Part shown: positions 29,768 to 40,485 of the stretch, in pieces
Layout: each line of letters opens with the position of its first letter
Position numbering within the stretch: the first letter of the stretch is position 1
NCBI GenBank assembly: GCA_040285825.1
Contig: JAUPSS010000003.1
Span: forward strand, 2,976,001 to 3,040,000
Length of the DNA: 64,000 nucleotides
Direction of reading: 5' to 3'
Origin: Eukaryota sp. TZLM1-RC
Lineage: Eukaryota > Metamonada: BaSk clade
The notes under the pieces: generated by a model
Told to the model about the DNA's origin: nothing
The model's input: the letters and a program-made list of their open reading frames with translations, nothing else
Databases searched by the model: none
Position numbers and translations under genes: made by a program

Positions 29768-32700
29768 TCAATATTCATAACGTGCAAGGGCGCGCAATTC
29801 ATTACCATAATCAGAAACTTCCTCGAATGCAGCGTCACTACTCTCACCAACACTTGACGCAACAACCTTGACAAACCCTATTGCCCTCCTTCGTACATCA
29901 TCAGTTCCACACCTAATCAATACTGTTGCAGCACCCACTGCAGCCCGAGCTATCCTTTTGATCATTTTTCCGTACATCAGACTACCAGCTGAACCTACGT
30001 GAGGCATTGGAAATGGGGGTATTGACGGAGATCTGGTGGGTGACCTTGTAGGTGTAGTTCGAAGCCTGAGATCTGAATCATGAACACTTCTCCTACGGCC
30101 GCCAAAGCCTCGTGAAAGTTGGAATAAGAGATTGACCATGCCAAATAAAATTCCAAAATTGAATATATTGTTCTGTCCCCTAGAATGTAACTGAGCAGAG
30201 GAAACAATTTGATTTGTTAAAGACTCCGTGCCTGGATCAATCAAATTTGATAAGTCAAGAAAAGTCCCACTGTAAACGTCACTAACCGAAATTTTTGACA
30301 AGAACGACATTGTGATATCCAAAACACCACTAACATAGAAATCAACAGAATTGAGTCCATCATCATCCAAAATTTCACCATTTTCTTTTCTTATTTTGGA
30401 TTTTCTATCATTTGGGGATAAGTACAGCAAGGAAACAGCCTTTGCTGAACAGGTTAAGATGGTCGTTAGAATTTTGAGTCTTATAGAACCAATATTTGAT
30501 ACAAGGGCCAAATTACGGTCAATAATAGAGAACAATTGGGTCAAAAAGGACATCAAAGTCAAACAAAGTCTGATTGAGTCAATTGAAAAAGAAGAGGATA
30601 AAAGAGCTCCATCGTTGATGATGTTTTCTTCATTTGATAAGAATACATCAATCAAAAAAGATTGTCTGGTGACATCAGCATTTTGAGCTAATGACGTGAT
30701 AGCTCTGAAAAATGAATATTTTGTGCTAATTGTGTCTAAAATTTGGTGACTCAAAGAAACAGTAAATGAAATTTTTGACAACAAAACATTTGTAACACCT
30801 TGATCCCTTGACAACACAAACAAGAGATCAAAAAGTTCAGCCTTTGAAAATTTCGAATCCTGTGACACGCTCAAAGTATTTGTCAATTCAGAAATAAAAA
30901 CATTAGATCCAATTAAATCTATTGGAAAACCAAAATTGATCAATGAACCACATAAACAGAAAATAAAGCAAATTTTGGAGTCTTTTAAAGAAACTTGCTT
31001 GGAAATCACTTTGGAGGCTAGCGTGTGAATGAAAAGGGAAACCGAATGATCTAATTTTGGAATGATTGATGACGAGAGGGTTAGTTTCGGATGGACGACA
31101 GTCAAAAACTGATAAAAACAAAGGATTGAATTGATACAATTCTTGGACAATACACAGTAATCTAAGTAACGGCTCAAAAAGTAAACGTGATCAATCAAAG
31201 TCGATTGATTATCATCAAGGAAATCAGCTACAGAGTCGTTCTCTCGAATTAAATCACCAGCAACTGACATTACTACGTTATAAATTACGAAAATGTTATC
31301 TAGAATTAAATTGAAAATAGTGGTAAAAATTTTAAAATTTGGTTGACAAGTCAGTGATTCGGAAAAGGTAAAAATTGCCAACATTGTATTTTGCAGAAAT
31401 AAGAGATAATACTGAAAATTTGACAAATCAAAAATTTTGGGTAGATTGGAGGTGGATTGGATAAGAGAGCTCCATATCAAATGAAGTTTTGCCACCGCAG
31501 CAATGCAATCTGAAAAAGCAACAAGTTTTGCATAAATTGAATTAAGCTGAATTAAAATTTCACTAAACTTTAAATAGCAAGAAGTTTCTTCAGAAAAGGT
31601 CAATACATTCAAGGGTCTTGAAGTCCCGTCCAGTACTGACGAACAGAGATCAATGTTGACGAGTTGAGTTGTTTCTGTCAAAATTTGAGACTGTGACGCG
31701 CTGTTCAGCATCAAGGCAAAAACTTGGTGATATTCGAACATTGGATAATTAGAAGTGATCTCTTCTCTGGACTCAGACTCAAAATTTGATAATGTTGAGT
31801 GCAATTCAGTGCATAATGAGGCGAAATCCAAATTTAATACCAAATTTTTAAATTCTTCAAGAACATATCTCAATTCGTCACTTAAATTCGAGTCTGAATT
31901 AAGTCCTGTTTGAACAAAATCACCTAAAAAGGCCAGACAACAGCTCAAAAATTTCAAATGACCAGTGGACAAGTCCAAATTTTGGAGCAATTTACATACA
32001 ACTTTGGTTACAAAAACAAAAACAGATTCCCCAAGAAAATTCGAGAATTTTTGACCAAGATCTTCAATCACAAATGAATTCAAAAGCAATTGCTTAATGG
32101 TAAAAAGCGAACTACAGAAAGGATCAGCCTCAAAATTTGGTGAATCTATGAAATTTTCACAGTCTTTGACAGTCTTGAGTAATTCAGTAACCAAATTTTC
32201 ACCAACTATTCCTGAAACCAAGCCCAATTGCGAAAGTTTGGAGGCTATTCCTGGTAACTTCAGGGAGAGGGAATGATGGCGTGATGCTGACGTGGATATT
32301 TGAGCTACTAATTTTGAGCTATTCGACTGGGAAAGTAATCCCATTACAGAGGGTCGAGAAGAGATCACCAGAGCAGATCGAGACAGTTGAGCGAAAAACT
32401 GACAAATGTCATCAAGGAAAAAGGGATCAGATGACAGATCAGCTGAAATATTCACCACTGTAGACTCCACTGTAGAGTCGAAGATGACTTGATATATATC
32501 CGGTAGATCACCCTTTTGGTCATCAGCAGTGTTCAACAATAAGATCAAAATTTTAATAGACTGCTGGACGATAGAGATCAAAAGAGATCGACAAAAAGCG
32601 TCAGGATGTGTTACTTTTTTGCTGACATCTATGAAATTATCAATCAAAAATCTAAGAAAAGACTCCATTGAACAGAAATTATATACTGATTGAAAGAAAA

Positions 32701-34963
32701 AATTGGAGGGGAGAAGAAGAAAATTTAAAAATTTAGACAACCACAAATGAAGTGATCTGTAATAAATATTCAAATTTTTAAAATCTTTAGGCTTGGATAA
32801 CGAACTGAAGTAGATAAATCCGTGTTGAAAGATGTTGACCAATTCAGACAGAATATTAATCCTCCGTTGAGAATTTTTTAAAAATGAAGAAAGGGTCAAG
32901 ACACACGTCATCAGACTCGAGAAACTTAAAGAAATTAAGGCAAAATCACCAGACTTTAATAGAAAATTGGTTCCATTTGGAATAGAAAAGAGTCGCTGCA
33001 GAAAATTTAAGGTCAAATCAGGGTCATAAATACAAAAATTAGAGCTCAATACAATCAAATTTGCGAAAATTTCAGAAGAATGACGCGACTGTGACAATTC
33101 AATTGATGGAACATTTAGGAGATTGAAAACAAATTCTTTAATTTCGTCCCTAATTAGTTTAAATTGAGACAATGACGTGAGCAGATGTAGTGATGACGTG
33201 GCAGCCGAGAAAGGGTCGAAATTGTAAGGAATTGAGTTGACTGGGAGAAGAATTACTGCCTGAATAAGAGAACGTATCAACAAAAGACCATCTGATTCCT
33301 CCAAATTTTGGACAAAATTTTCCATGTGATCTCTATTAATGTCGATCCAGGTAGTAACGTAGTTATCACTAGCAGGGTAAGAAGGCACAATTGGCAAACG
33401 CAATCCTGATTTCAACTGAATTCCATAATCATCCACGTCGTCGGTCAAAATGATCGCATCACCAACGACATCATTTTCAATCAATATTCGCGAATCATCG
33501 GTTCTAAAAACAAAGCAACATCCTGGAATCATAGCCAATAATTTCAAAACATTTCTACAACTTTCTTCAGAGGTCAAGAGAGAGTCAAGCAAAGTCAGTA
33601 GGCAGAAAGGGTCACCAGGGAATCTGAACAGAGCCAATACGAAATATCTGGCCAAGACGATGTAAAGAAGGGAAAAATTATTACTAACGTTATTAGCATA
33701 AACTTCCTTATACTGAGTTTGAAAAAATAAAAGTGCATCTGCTGGGTTTGATAGTTGATAAATCACTTTTGATTCGATAAGGTCAAAAAGATAGCTCAAA
33801 ATTGTCCCTGATACCTCGTCATCTGGTGAAATTTTCTGTACTTTTTGAAACAAATCAGAAATGTGAAGCAACCTTCGATCAACAATAAGGTCGCTAAATA
33901 ATTGCGCCATTGCCATTAATAAAAATTTGGTGATTGGAATTAAATGTGGAATTAACAATGATTTTGACAAGTAGAGCTCATCCAGAAATTTGGAAACCAG
34001 CACGACCCAATTGAAATTTTCACCAATTTTTGCTGCTTGATCCCTTATCGAACTGATAGGAAGTGCTAAAATCATGTAAAGAAAAACAAAACTTGGTGAA
34101 TTAAACTTGAATAATTCATTTAATTTGAACGTAATTTCATCCTTATAAGGAACTTCCATGACGGATTCATCATCAAGGTGCATTAAATTGGCAATATTAT
34201 TGTAACTTAAAACAAAAGAAAGAAATCCAAATAAAATTCGATTATTATCAATGATTAATAGTAGACTGGGATCAATACTTGATAGATTAGCAAAGGATTT
34301 TTCGAGCGAAACCACACAATCAATCAATTTAATCAAAGGCAACCGGTTTATAACTGTTTCCAAATCAATATCAGCGACTGAGATGATAATCCCAAGCATA
34401 TAGAACCTCTCGGTTTCTGTCTGACGAGAAGGGCTCACTGACACCTGAGTGACGAGTTCAATACTCTTCTCCAAAATTCCATTTACAAAACTACTGCCTA
34501 TTTCCACAACACTTTCCAAGGGATGACTTTGCTGGTGAACTATATTTATAATTAGTTGAACTGAAAGTAATAACCAGAGTCTCTCTTCTACGTAGATTGT
34601 GGAGAGATCGTCCATGGAAGGTGTAGTGGAAGAATTTATGGATTGAGAAATGGAGTAAATGAACAGACAGATTCTGTGGTCTAGATTAAGACGTGAGGAG
34701 CATGTATCGATGAGGGTGGAGACTTCAGGGGTGATGGTAATGTTACCAGCGGGCAAAGATCTGACAGTGGTGTGTGGAGTGGTATACTGACTAGAAGATG
34801 CACTGGAAGATGTGAAGTAAGATGTTAATTTAAGTAAGGGACACTGTGGTGACAATAGAAATTCATGTAGGTCTGTTTGAGAAATTGATGCATTTGGAGC
34901 AAGGGAAAGAGTGTCATACAGCTGCTTAAAGGAAAATGGAAGAAGTAGAGGATCATGCTGCAT
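29768..34963 (-). CDS. Large alpha-helical protein, probable Nup188-like nucleoporin
   Basis: 1731 aa from ATG at 34963, in one exon. Predicted as a continuous all-helical solenoid, Leu/Ser/Ile-rich, with no catalytic motif, signal or membrane anchor. Around residues 500-545 lies a beta-rich insert (DDYGIQLKSGLRLPIVPSYP, then YVTTWIDINRD) in a helical background. Nup188 carries an SH3-like insert at a comparable place, where human reads LRIPQGTVGQV...LVRW. The following block (RSLIQAVILLP, LHLLTSLSQFK) also fits. Size agrees with Nup188/Nup205 (about 1700-2000 aa), the inner-ring scaffolds of the nuclear pore. The C-terminal 60 residues are basic and Ser/Arg-rich. Alternative: another HEAT/ARM solenoid. 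Codon use and absence of breaks argue for a real gene. Confidence 0.5.
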   Translation of the reverse strand: MQHDPLLLPFSFKQLYDTLSLAPNASISQTDLHEFLLSPQCPLLKLTSYFTSSSASSSQYTTPHTTVRSLPAGNITITPEVSTLIDTCSSRLNLDHRICLFIYSISQSINSSTTPSMDDLSTIYVEERLWLLLSVQLIINIVHQQSHPLESVVEIGSSFVNGILEKSIELVTQVSVSPSRQTETERFYMLGIIISVADIDLETVINRLPLIKLIDCVVSLEKSFANLSSIDPSLLLIIDNNRILFGFLSFVLSYNNIANLMHLDDESVMEVPYKDEITFKLNELFKFNSPSFVFLYMILALPISSIRDQAAKIGENFNWVVLVSKFLDELYLSKSLLIPHLIPITKFLLMAMAQLFSDLIVDRRLLHISDLFQKVQKISPDDEVSGTILSYLFDLIESKVIYQLSNPADALLFFQTQYKEVYANNVSNNFSLLYIVLARYFVLALFRFPGDPFCLLTLLDSLLTSEESCRNVLKLLAMIPGCCFVFRTDDSRILIENDVVGDAIILTDDVDDYGIQLKSGLRLPIVPSYPASDNYVTTWIDINRDHMENFVQNLEESDGLLLIRSLIQAVILLPVNSIPYNFDPFSAATSSLHLLTSLSQFKLIRDEIKEFVFNLLNVPSIELSQSRHSSEIFANLIVLSSNFCIYDPDLTLNFLQRLFSIPNGTNFLLKSGDFALISLSFSSLMTCVLTLSSFLKNSQRRINILSELVNIFQHGFIYFSSLSKPKDFKNLNIYYRSLHLWLSKFLNFLLLPSNFFFQSVYNFCSMESFLRFLIDNFIDVSKKVTHPDAFCRSLLISIVQQSIKILILLLNTADDQKGDLPDIYQVIFDSTVESTVVNISADLSSDPFFLDDICQFFAQLSRSALVISSRPSVMGLLSQSNSSKLVAQISTSASRHHSLSLKLPGIASKLSQLGLVSGIVGENLVTELLKTVKDCENFIDSPNFEADPFCSSLFTIKQLLLNSFVIEDLGQKFSNFLGESVFVFVTKVVCKLLQNLDLSTGHLKFLSCCLAFLGDFVQTGLNSDSNLSDELRYVLEEFKNLVLNLDFASLCTELHSTLSNFESESREEITSNYPMFEYHQVFALMLNSASQSQILTETTQLVNIDLCSSVLDGTSRPLNVLTFSEETSCYLKFSEILIQLNSIYAKLVAFSDCIAAVAKLHLIWSSLIQSTSNLPKIFDLSNFQYYLLFLQNTMLAIFTFSESLTCQPNFKIFTTIFNLILDNIFVIYNVVMSVAGDLIRENDSVADFLDDNQSTLIDHVYFLSRYLDYCVLSKNCINSILCFYQFLTVVHPKLTLSSSIIPKLDHSVSLFIHTLASKVISKQVSLKDSKICFIFCLCGSLINFGFPIDLIGSNVFISELTNTLSVSQDSKFSKAELFDLLFVLSRDQGVTNVLLSKISFTVSLSHQILDTISTKYSFFRAITSLAQNADVTRQSFLIDVFLSNEENIINDGALLSSSFSIDSIRLCLTLMSFLTQLFSIIDRNLALVSNIGSIRLKILTTILTCSAKAVSLLYLSPNDRKSKIRKENGEILDDDGLNSVDFYVSGVLDITMSFLSKISVSDVYSGTFLDLSNLIDPGTESLTNQIVSSAQLHSRGQNNIFNFGILFGMVNLLFQLSRGFGGRRRSVHDSDLRLRTTPTRSPTRSPSIPPFPMPHVGSAGSLMYGKMIKRIARAAVGAATVLIRCGTDDVRRRAIGFVKVVASSVGESSDAAFEEVSDYGNELRALARYEY

Positions 34964-34988
34964 TAGCCAACAGCACAAAAAATGTCAA
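34964..34988 (-). promoter_or_regulatory. Motif abutting the Nup188-like start, shared with Rab GGTase beta
   Basis: Reads TTGACATTTTTTGTGCTGTT then GGCTA directly before the ATG. The Rab geranylgeranyltransferase beta gene has TTGACATTTTTGTGCTACTA then GCCG in the same position. Such proximity to the start suggests an initiator or core promoter with a near-zero 5' UTR. Confidence 0.4.
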
Positions 34989-35166
34989 GAAAAGTCATAA
35001 TTATCAAAATAAAGATCTAAATGTCCAACTATCAAACTCCAGGTGAAATTAGTACGTTTAGGTTGTTGTTCTGCCGTTGTGTACTTGTACTTGACTATAT
35101 CATGATAAAAACAACATGTTCAATTTTGCCAAACACAAGGATTTGCCGAGTGTTTAAAAAGTTTAC

Positions 35167-35240
35167 CTCCCGCGGTGGGACTTGAACCCACAATCCTTCG
35201 ATTAAGAGTCGAATGCGTTAACCGATTGCGCCACGCGGGA
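35167..35240 (-). tRNA. tRNA-Lys (CTT)
   Basis: The minus strand begins TCCCGCGTGGCGCAATCGG with acceptor TCCCGCG/CGCGGGA. Anticodon stem TTCGA/TCGAA, loop CTCTTAA, anticodon CTT at 35204-35206. T-arm GTGGG-TTCAAGT-CCCAC. Discriminator G. All arms are intact. Confidence 0.93.
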
Positions 35241-35689
35241 TTAATGCCAATTGCTTTCAATAAGCCGTTGTTGACCTTCATCCACAATTGTAACTCTTGA
35301 AGAACACAAATTCCTTAAAATCAGGAGCTAGACACATAACAATTTAGGTAACCATGTTGGCTTACCTAATTTGAGAAACCTTCAAATAAAATTGTATTAA
35401 TTTCACATAATTGTTTCTTTTGAACAAAATGTTTGACATGAATAAAATTTTGTGTTCTTTATCTTCTTCTTTACTTTTCCTCAAAGACCACGGTTTTGGA
35501 CACACGCTTTTCGAAAATCAAATTCTTGTGCTAAAACTATGAACAGAGTATTTGGTTTTGTGAAGATGAAGTGGCTACAAAACAATCAATGGAACCCACA
35601 TTAAAATACAAAAAAACGTTGTTTCTATCTAAAACAATTGGGTTTTTTACAAAAATCGTGTTGTTGATTTGTTATTGTGACCTACTTGA
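35241..35689. other. Non-coding spacer
   Basis: AT-rich, no gene recognised between tRNA-Lys and the next retroelement. Confidence 0.4.
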
Positions 35690-36945
35690 GGAAGAAGAAT
35701 GAAGCAGCTGAACATTCAAAACAATGTTCGAGAAAACTATATGTATATGAAAACTATTATATGGATGACATTTCAAAAATTGGTCCGATTGATTCATTAA
35801 AAAAATGCATAAGTTGTTCAACAGTGCTATTATGAGATTGGCCTTTCATTAAACATTTCCAAATGTTGATTAATTAGCAGAGACCATGCTGAACTCATTA
35901 TTGATTGTCTCATTGGTCCTTTCATCAAAAATTTTGAATTAGGATTTCGATTTTTAGGTTGTTATCTAGAAAATTTTGATGAAATTCGAAATCAACTTTC
36001 CTTTCTTATGGAAAATTTTGGAGAGGAACTCATTGTTCTTTCACATTCAGATATTGAAAAACATATTACATTATTCTCTCTCAGAATTTGTTATTCAGGA
36101 AAATTTAACCATATCCTATATCCTATATCATATATATATATATACATATATATATACCATATCGATCAACCTCACTATCTAAGTCTCTCGAGTTTGGCAG
36201 AGTGCTAATGAATTAAGAACAAATTTTTGGCTAATTTGCTTGACATTGATTCTTCTTTTTTACGCAGTCATATTTTTTTAGCACAGAATTGGGAGACCTA
36301 GATGTTCACAAATCTAAATATTTGTGTAAAGCTGCCAAATTTAATATTACATATCGCTCAGTTGTTCTCGATGCTGTGAGAAACCAACTATACGCTATGT
36401 GCAAAAGTCATCACATTGAAGCTTTTGTTGAACCACTTGTGCGTCGGTTGTCCCCTGATAATGAAAATACTTTTGGGAAACGCCGCGCTGATTTAATTAC
36501 ACCAGGGTCTGATGGTGTGATCACAGTTGTTGATGTTGTCATTGTTGATGTTTGTAAAGATTCAGCAATTGAATGTGCCACTAAGGATGAAACTCCGCTC
36601 TGCTTTGCTGAAAAGAGCAAAATCAAAAAGTACAATAAGCCCTTGCCTCAGCTGGGACGTGTTGAGCATGTCAAGTATCAGCTGGTTCCATTTGCTGTTT
36701 CTCTTTTTGGTAACATTGGAATATCTGGAATTAAATTTTTCAAAAGTTTCAGAAGTTTAATAAAAGAAAGAGCGGAAAAAGAATTGAACTTCATTTTCTG
36801 GCACAACAGAATTGTTTTCAGTATTCTTAGAGGAATACCCGAAATGATTACCAAAGCACTGCTACAATTAGGAATAGAGTATGAGAATCGCGCATTGAAG
36901 AGGTCTCATGATGTTGATGCATGTATTGAGGATATTGAGTTCTAG
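35690..36945 (+). pseudogene. RLE-E retrotransposon copy, RT remnant plus endonuclease, internally deleted
   Basis: YMDDISKIGPIDSLK near 35758-35800 is the RT active site. The next 450 bp parallel the thumb of the minus-strand RLE-E copy but are frame-broken and carry an (AT)n tract at 36127-36160. From 36289 an open frame of 218 codons starts LDVHKSKYLCKAA and jumps directly to FNITYRSVVLDAVRNQLYAM, deleting the zinc-knuckle region present at 49775-50420. The endonuclease signature RRADLITPGSDGVITVVDVV and C-terminus DACIEDIEF are intact. The deletion kept the frame. Confidence 0.8.
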
Positions 36946-37142
36946 TTTTTTGTTTAGTTGTTTTGTTTATGTTTCAAAATAAACAAAAAATTAACCAAAA
37001 ACAACTTTTATGAAAGTAATTAATGAAAGAAAAAATTTAAAACAATTGTCAAAAAAAATGTTCGAGTTTGAAATAAGTTTTTTTTAATTCTTTTTAATAA
37101 CTTTTGATTTATCTAATAGGGAATATGAAATCATGAAATAAA
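36946..37142. other. Retroelement 3' UTRs back to back
   Basis: A-rich 3' end of the plus RLE-E copy followed by the 3' end of a minus RLE-A-like copy. The string TTTATCTAATAGGGAATATG near 37115 recurs at 58965. Confidence 0.6.
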
Positions 37143-38160
37143 CAATTAAAACTCCACATCCTAAAAATCTCTTTCGCCTACATCAATACAATTAATTACT
37201 AAAGATTCAAAAAATTTTCCAAATGAAGAGAGTGAATCAGAAATTAATTTCACCATTCCCTTAAAAATAGAAAATACAATCCAGTTTTACCAGTAAACAC
37301 GATTGAAAATTCTTCCAGTTCTTTCCTTTACAACTACAACAAAATTATCAAGGAAAGTCTTACCCAGAGTTCCAAGCCAAGAAAAAACAAAGGGACATAA
37401 ATTATATTGGGCATGAGAATTTTCGTTAACTGAGGAAATGGGTTTCGCATATTTAGCAATTTTATATTTTTCGCCAGCAAGAAGAGGATTATTTACATCT
37501 GAGGTAATGAAATGTTCGTCAGAAGAATTACAAGGGTCTATGGACATGGCGTCTAAAATATTAAAACCACCATTTAAGCCTGTAACAACCATATCACCTC
37601 ATGTCAGACCCATAGAAGCTCTGTTGTAGCGCGTACTATCAATATTGGGGTCATCAAGAATAATTTTCGATAGCAAAGGCTCCAAAACGGAATCTACTCG
37701 ATATGATTTACACATTATATAAATTTGGTCCCTGAACTTTTTTTCTGACTGTAATAAAATGAAAACAGTTCAGAATATGAGTAAACAAAAGAGGTTTACC
37801 ACATTTACATGTTAAATGACTGGGCAAATTTGTTGGCCATAAAAAACAACCAAAACGCAGGTTGAAAATCCAGTCATTGCTTTTTAAAACAAGTTTATAA
37901 ACAGACGGAATTTGATTTACTAAAGCAGCAGCAGAACTATTACGAATGTCCTTTAAAAAATTTCGGAAAGAGGGATTTTCAGTTTTGACCAAGCCAAGTC
38001 TTACTTCATAGCTTTCATATAAATTAACCAGTTGGTGCTGAAACTGTTTCAGGCAAAAACGTCAATTGGGGAGTGATCGGTTTTGAATTTCTTGAACATT
38101 TTGAGGAAAGCACTGAATACACATATCACTGGGCAAACTATCTGATTTAAATTGAAGTAT
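37143..38160 (-). pseudogene. RLE-A-like retrotransposon copy
   Basis: On the minus strand: QCFPQNVQEIQNRSL, then SYEVRLGLVKTENPSFRNFL, the zinc knuckle TCKCGKPLLFTHILNCFHFI, then the endonuclease VVTGLNGGFNILDAMSIDPC and C-terminal block KERTGRIFNRVYW. A stop follows YW, where other copies have QNRIVFSIFKG. Several frame breaks near 37600-37720. A second, more decayed copy of the same subfamily lies at 58970-59470. Confidence 0.78.
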
Positions 38161-38871
38161 ATTTAGGTAAAAATTTGAAAAAGAAAATTGAAAAATTTGA
38201 AATAAGTTGGGAAATATTTGGCTCAAATGATAATGAAGAGGACTTTATGGAATGGTAGTTTGTTTCATGTTTATGAAGTTTATGCTGAACATTTGCAAAT
38301 TACAGAACAACCTTGAAGATTTTTAACACTTCATAGAAAATTTTTTTGTAGCAGATACTATTTGCTCAACTATTGAGAAAGGACCACCTTATGTATTCAT
38401 TTAATTAAATTTACATAATCACTTTTGACATTTGGATGAAGAACAAATTACAATTATGCCTGCATTTTGATCTTCATCATTCCTTGTTATCAAAAAATGG
38501 AACAAAGACTAAGACTCAGCTTTTGGCTTAAAATGATCGAAAAAAAAACTTGCTCACACAACAGATTTCAAATGACCACCAACTGATTAATGCAAGTATC
38601 ATACAAAGTGCGAGAAGATCCACAGAAGCTGCGTAGTCAGGGCATACCAACATATTCATTGAAATATTCATTTAGATATTGACCAATTTTGTGTAGAATA
38701 CATTCATAGCGCAATATACAATTTATTAGAACAAAAATAAGGAAAACTGAAAACAGCAACAAAAAATACTGAACCACAGTGATTGAAAAACCACGAAGAC
38801 AAGAAAAACTAAAATAGAAAGAAAAAAGATGACATAGATTATTTCAAAATAATTTAATATTTCAAAAAAAT
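38161..38871. other. Non-coding spacer
   Basis: About 700 bp without recognised coding, RNA or repeat features. Confidence 0.4.
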
Positions 38872-40098
38872 TCACGTATTTTCAGAAGCAAAATAGCGAT
38901 CAATCATCCTTAGAACATCAGCTTGAAGTGTTTTTACATCAATATCTACTTCAAAATTCTCTTTAACGAACAGAATGTTTGAAATCTTTTCCCTTAGAAA
39001 AATTAAACTAGAATAAATTCTTTGCAATTTCTTATAAAACGGCTCAACTTCAGTGAAAACTCCTTCATGTTGATGTTTTAGTTTCCTTCGAAGAAGAAAA
39101 TCTTTAACATCTTTATATCGAACTATAAATGTATTGAGATCTTTAATATATTCAGAAAAACTGTGTTTGATGTCATTGAAAAGCAAAACTCTATTAGGTC
39201 CCAATTGAATTAATTTGTAATAAAAGAGACAAATGTCTTGAATAATAGTTGAAGCAGAAACAAAATCTTCCATTCCTTTTACCAACAAGCTTGGAATTGC
39301 TTTCTGCTTACATTCAGCTAATGTCCTCTTTCCCGAATTTCTAAAGGCAATTGCTTTCTTATGGAAGTTAGTGGCATCAACTTTAGATCTAATAGACTTT
39401 GGTTCTCCGTGTGTTATTGAAAGAATTTCAGATAATGGTGACATTTTTTGTTGAACTGTAGCAAAGGAAGGACCAAAAAGCCACAAATTTTGGGCATATT
39501 CACGTGTCATGTCATCAATCAAATCATCATCGTATGACTGATTGACTGCCATTGGAGACCATCTACATGTACTTCTTAAATGTGGTTCGATGGTATTAAC
39601 CAATGGAGGAGGAAGGGATTCAAAATCAGACTCTGAATCAGAATTACAGATACCATCAGAATTCGGACGACTGCCAAGACTCGTGACGACTTGATTCACC
39701 GGGGAAATTTCTGGGGTGGGTGTATGTGGTAGAGTAGGGTGAATGGTAGGTTGGTCCTTGCCTGCAAGAGGTGTTTCAACCAAGGGTTCTTCTTCTTCAA
39801 TGTGTTTTCTTTTTGTGTCAATGGTGGGGGTACGACCGAACGACCGCCGGAGTGTGATAGTGGTGGTGACAGGAGTTGTTAGGAGAGGGTCAGGGAACAG
39901 ACAGGAAGAGCGGCGAGCTTCTGGATCTAAGAAGTGAGGTATGGAAGACGGGGGTGCACATGGAAGAGAAAAGGAAGAAGAGTTGGTTCTAACTGGACCT
40001 AGTGTAAGCCGAAGTCTGCGGATCCTGGTAGATTCTTTGTGTAAATGATCGCTGTGTAAGGTTCGAGCACCACCACATTTGACACGCCTCGATGGCAT
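38872..40098 (-). CDS. Protein of unknown function, disordered N-half and helical C-half
   Basis: 408 aa from ATG at 40098 (an upstream TTG extends the frame by three codons only). Residues 1-190 are Pro/Ser/Thr/Arg-rich and probably disordered, with an Arg-rich start (MPSRRVKCGG), a short basic string TKRKH and an acidic serine patch NSDSESDFES. Residues 200-408 are helical, with Lys/Leu-rich stretches (KDLNTFIVRYKDVKDFLLRR, FYKKLQRIYSSLIFLREKI) that could form coiled coil. No known domain is recognised. The basic and acidic patches suggest a nuclear or cytoskeletal adaptor, but this is speculative. One exon, no internal stop, codon use like the other host genes. Confidence 0.6.
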   Translation of the reverse strand: MPSRRVKCGGARTLHSDHLHKESTRIRRLRLTLGPVRTNSSSFSLPCAPPSSIPHFLDPEARRSSCLFPDPLLTTPVTTTITLRRSFGRTPTIDTKRKHIEEEEPLVETPLAGKDQPTIHPTLPHTPTPEISPVNQVVTSLGSRPNSDGICNSDSESDFESLPPPLVNTIEPHLRSTCRWSPMAVNQSYDDDLIDDMTREYAQNLWLFGPSFATVQQKMSPLSEILSITHGEPKSIRSKVDATNFHKKAIAFRNSGKRTLAECKQKAIPSLLVKGMEDFVSASTIIQDICLFYYKLIQLGPNRVLLFNDIKHSFSEYIKDLNTFIVRYKDVKDFLLRRKLKHQHEGVFTEVEPFYKKLQRIYSSLIFLREKISNILFVKENFEVDIDVKTLQADVLRMIDRYFASENT

Positions 40099-40485
40099 AA
40101 GAGTCAAGTGAAACTTGCTTATGGATCAGTTGGAGGAAGAGGCTCCTCAAACTGAAGGCAAATCTTTACTGTGAATTTCACTTATCATGCGAAATTCACT
40201 CCTGTTTTCAACTTTCTTAATGTCTACTCACTGGCTGTAAGAGACATGTAACGTCGTTTGACAAAGGAAATCATGATCTTCATCAATGGGCTACCTCACT
40301 TAAATAGACCTTCTGCTTTCACAGAACAAAGTCTCGCGACTTGATGAATCTAAGTGGATCTATTAAATGCTACTAAGGCATTTGTAGATCGGTCTCAAAA
40401 GTTTTTCAAAAAAATATATAATAAAAAACTCAAAGTAATATCAGTTTTTCAAATGTTTCTGATTCTGTATGCTCAGGTTCCTCAT
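40099..40485. other. Non-coding spacer
   Basis: No feature recognised between the unknown gene start and the Fanzor relic. Confidence 0.4.
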
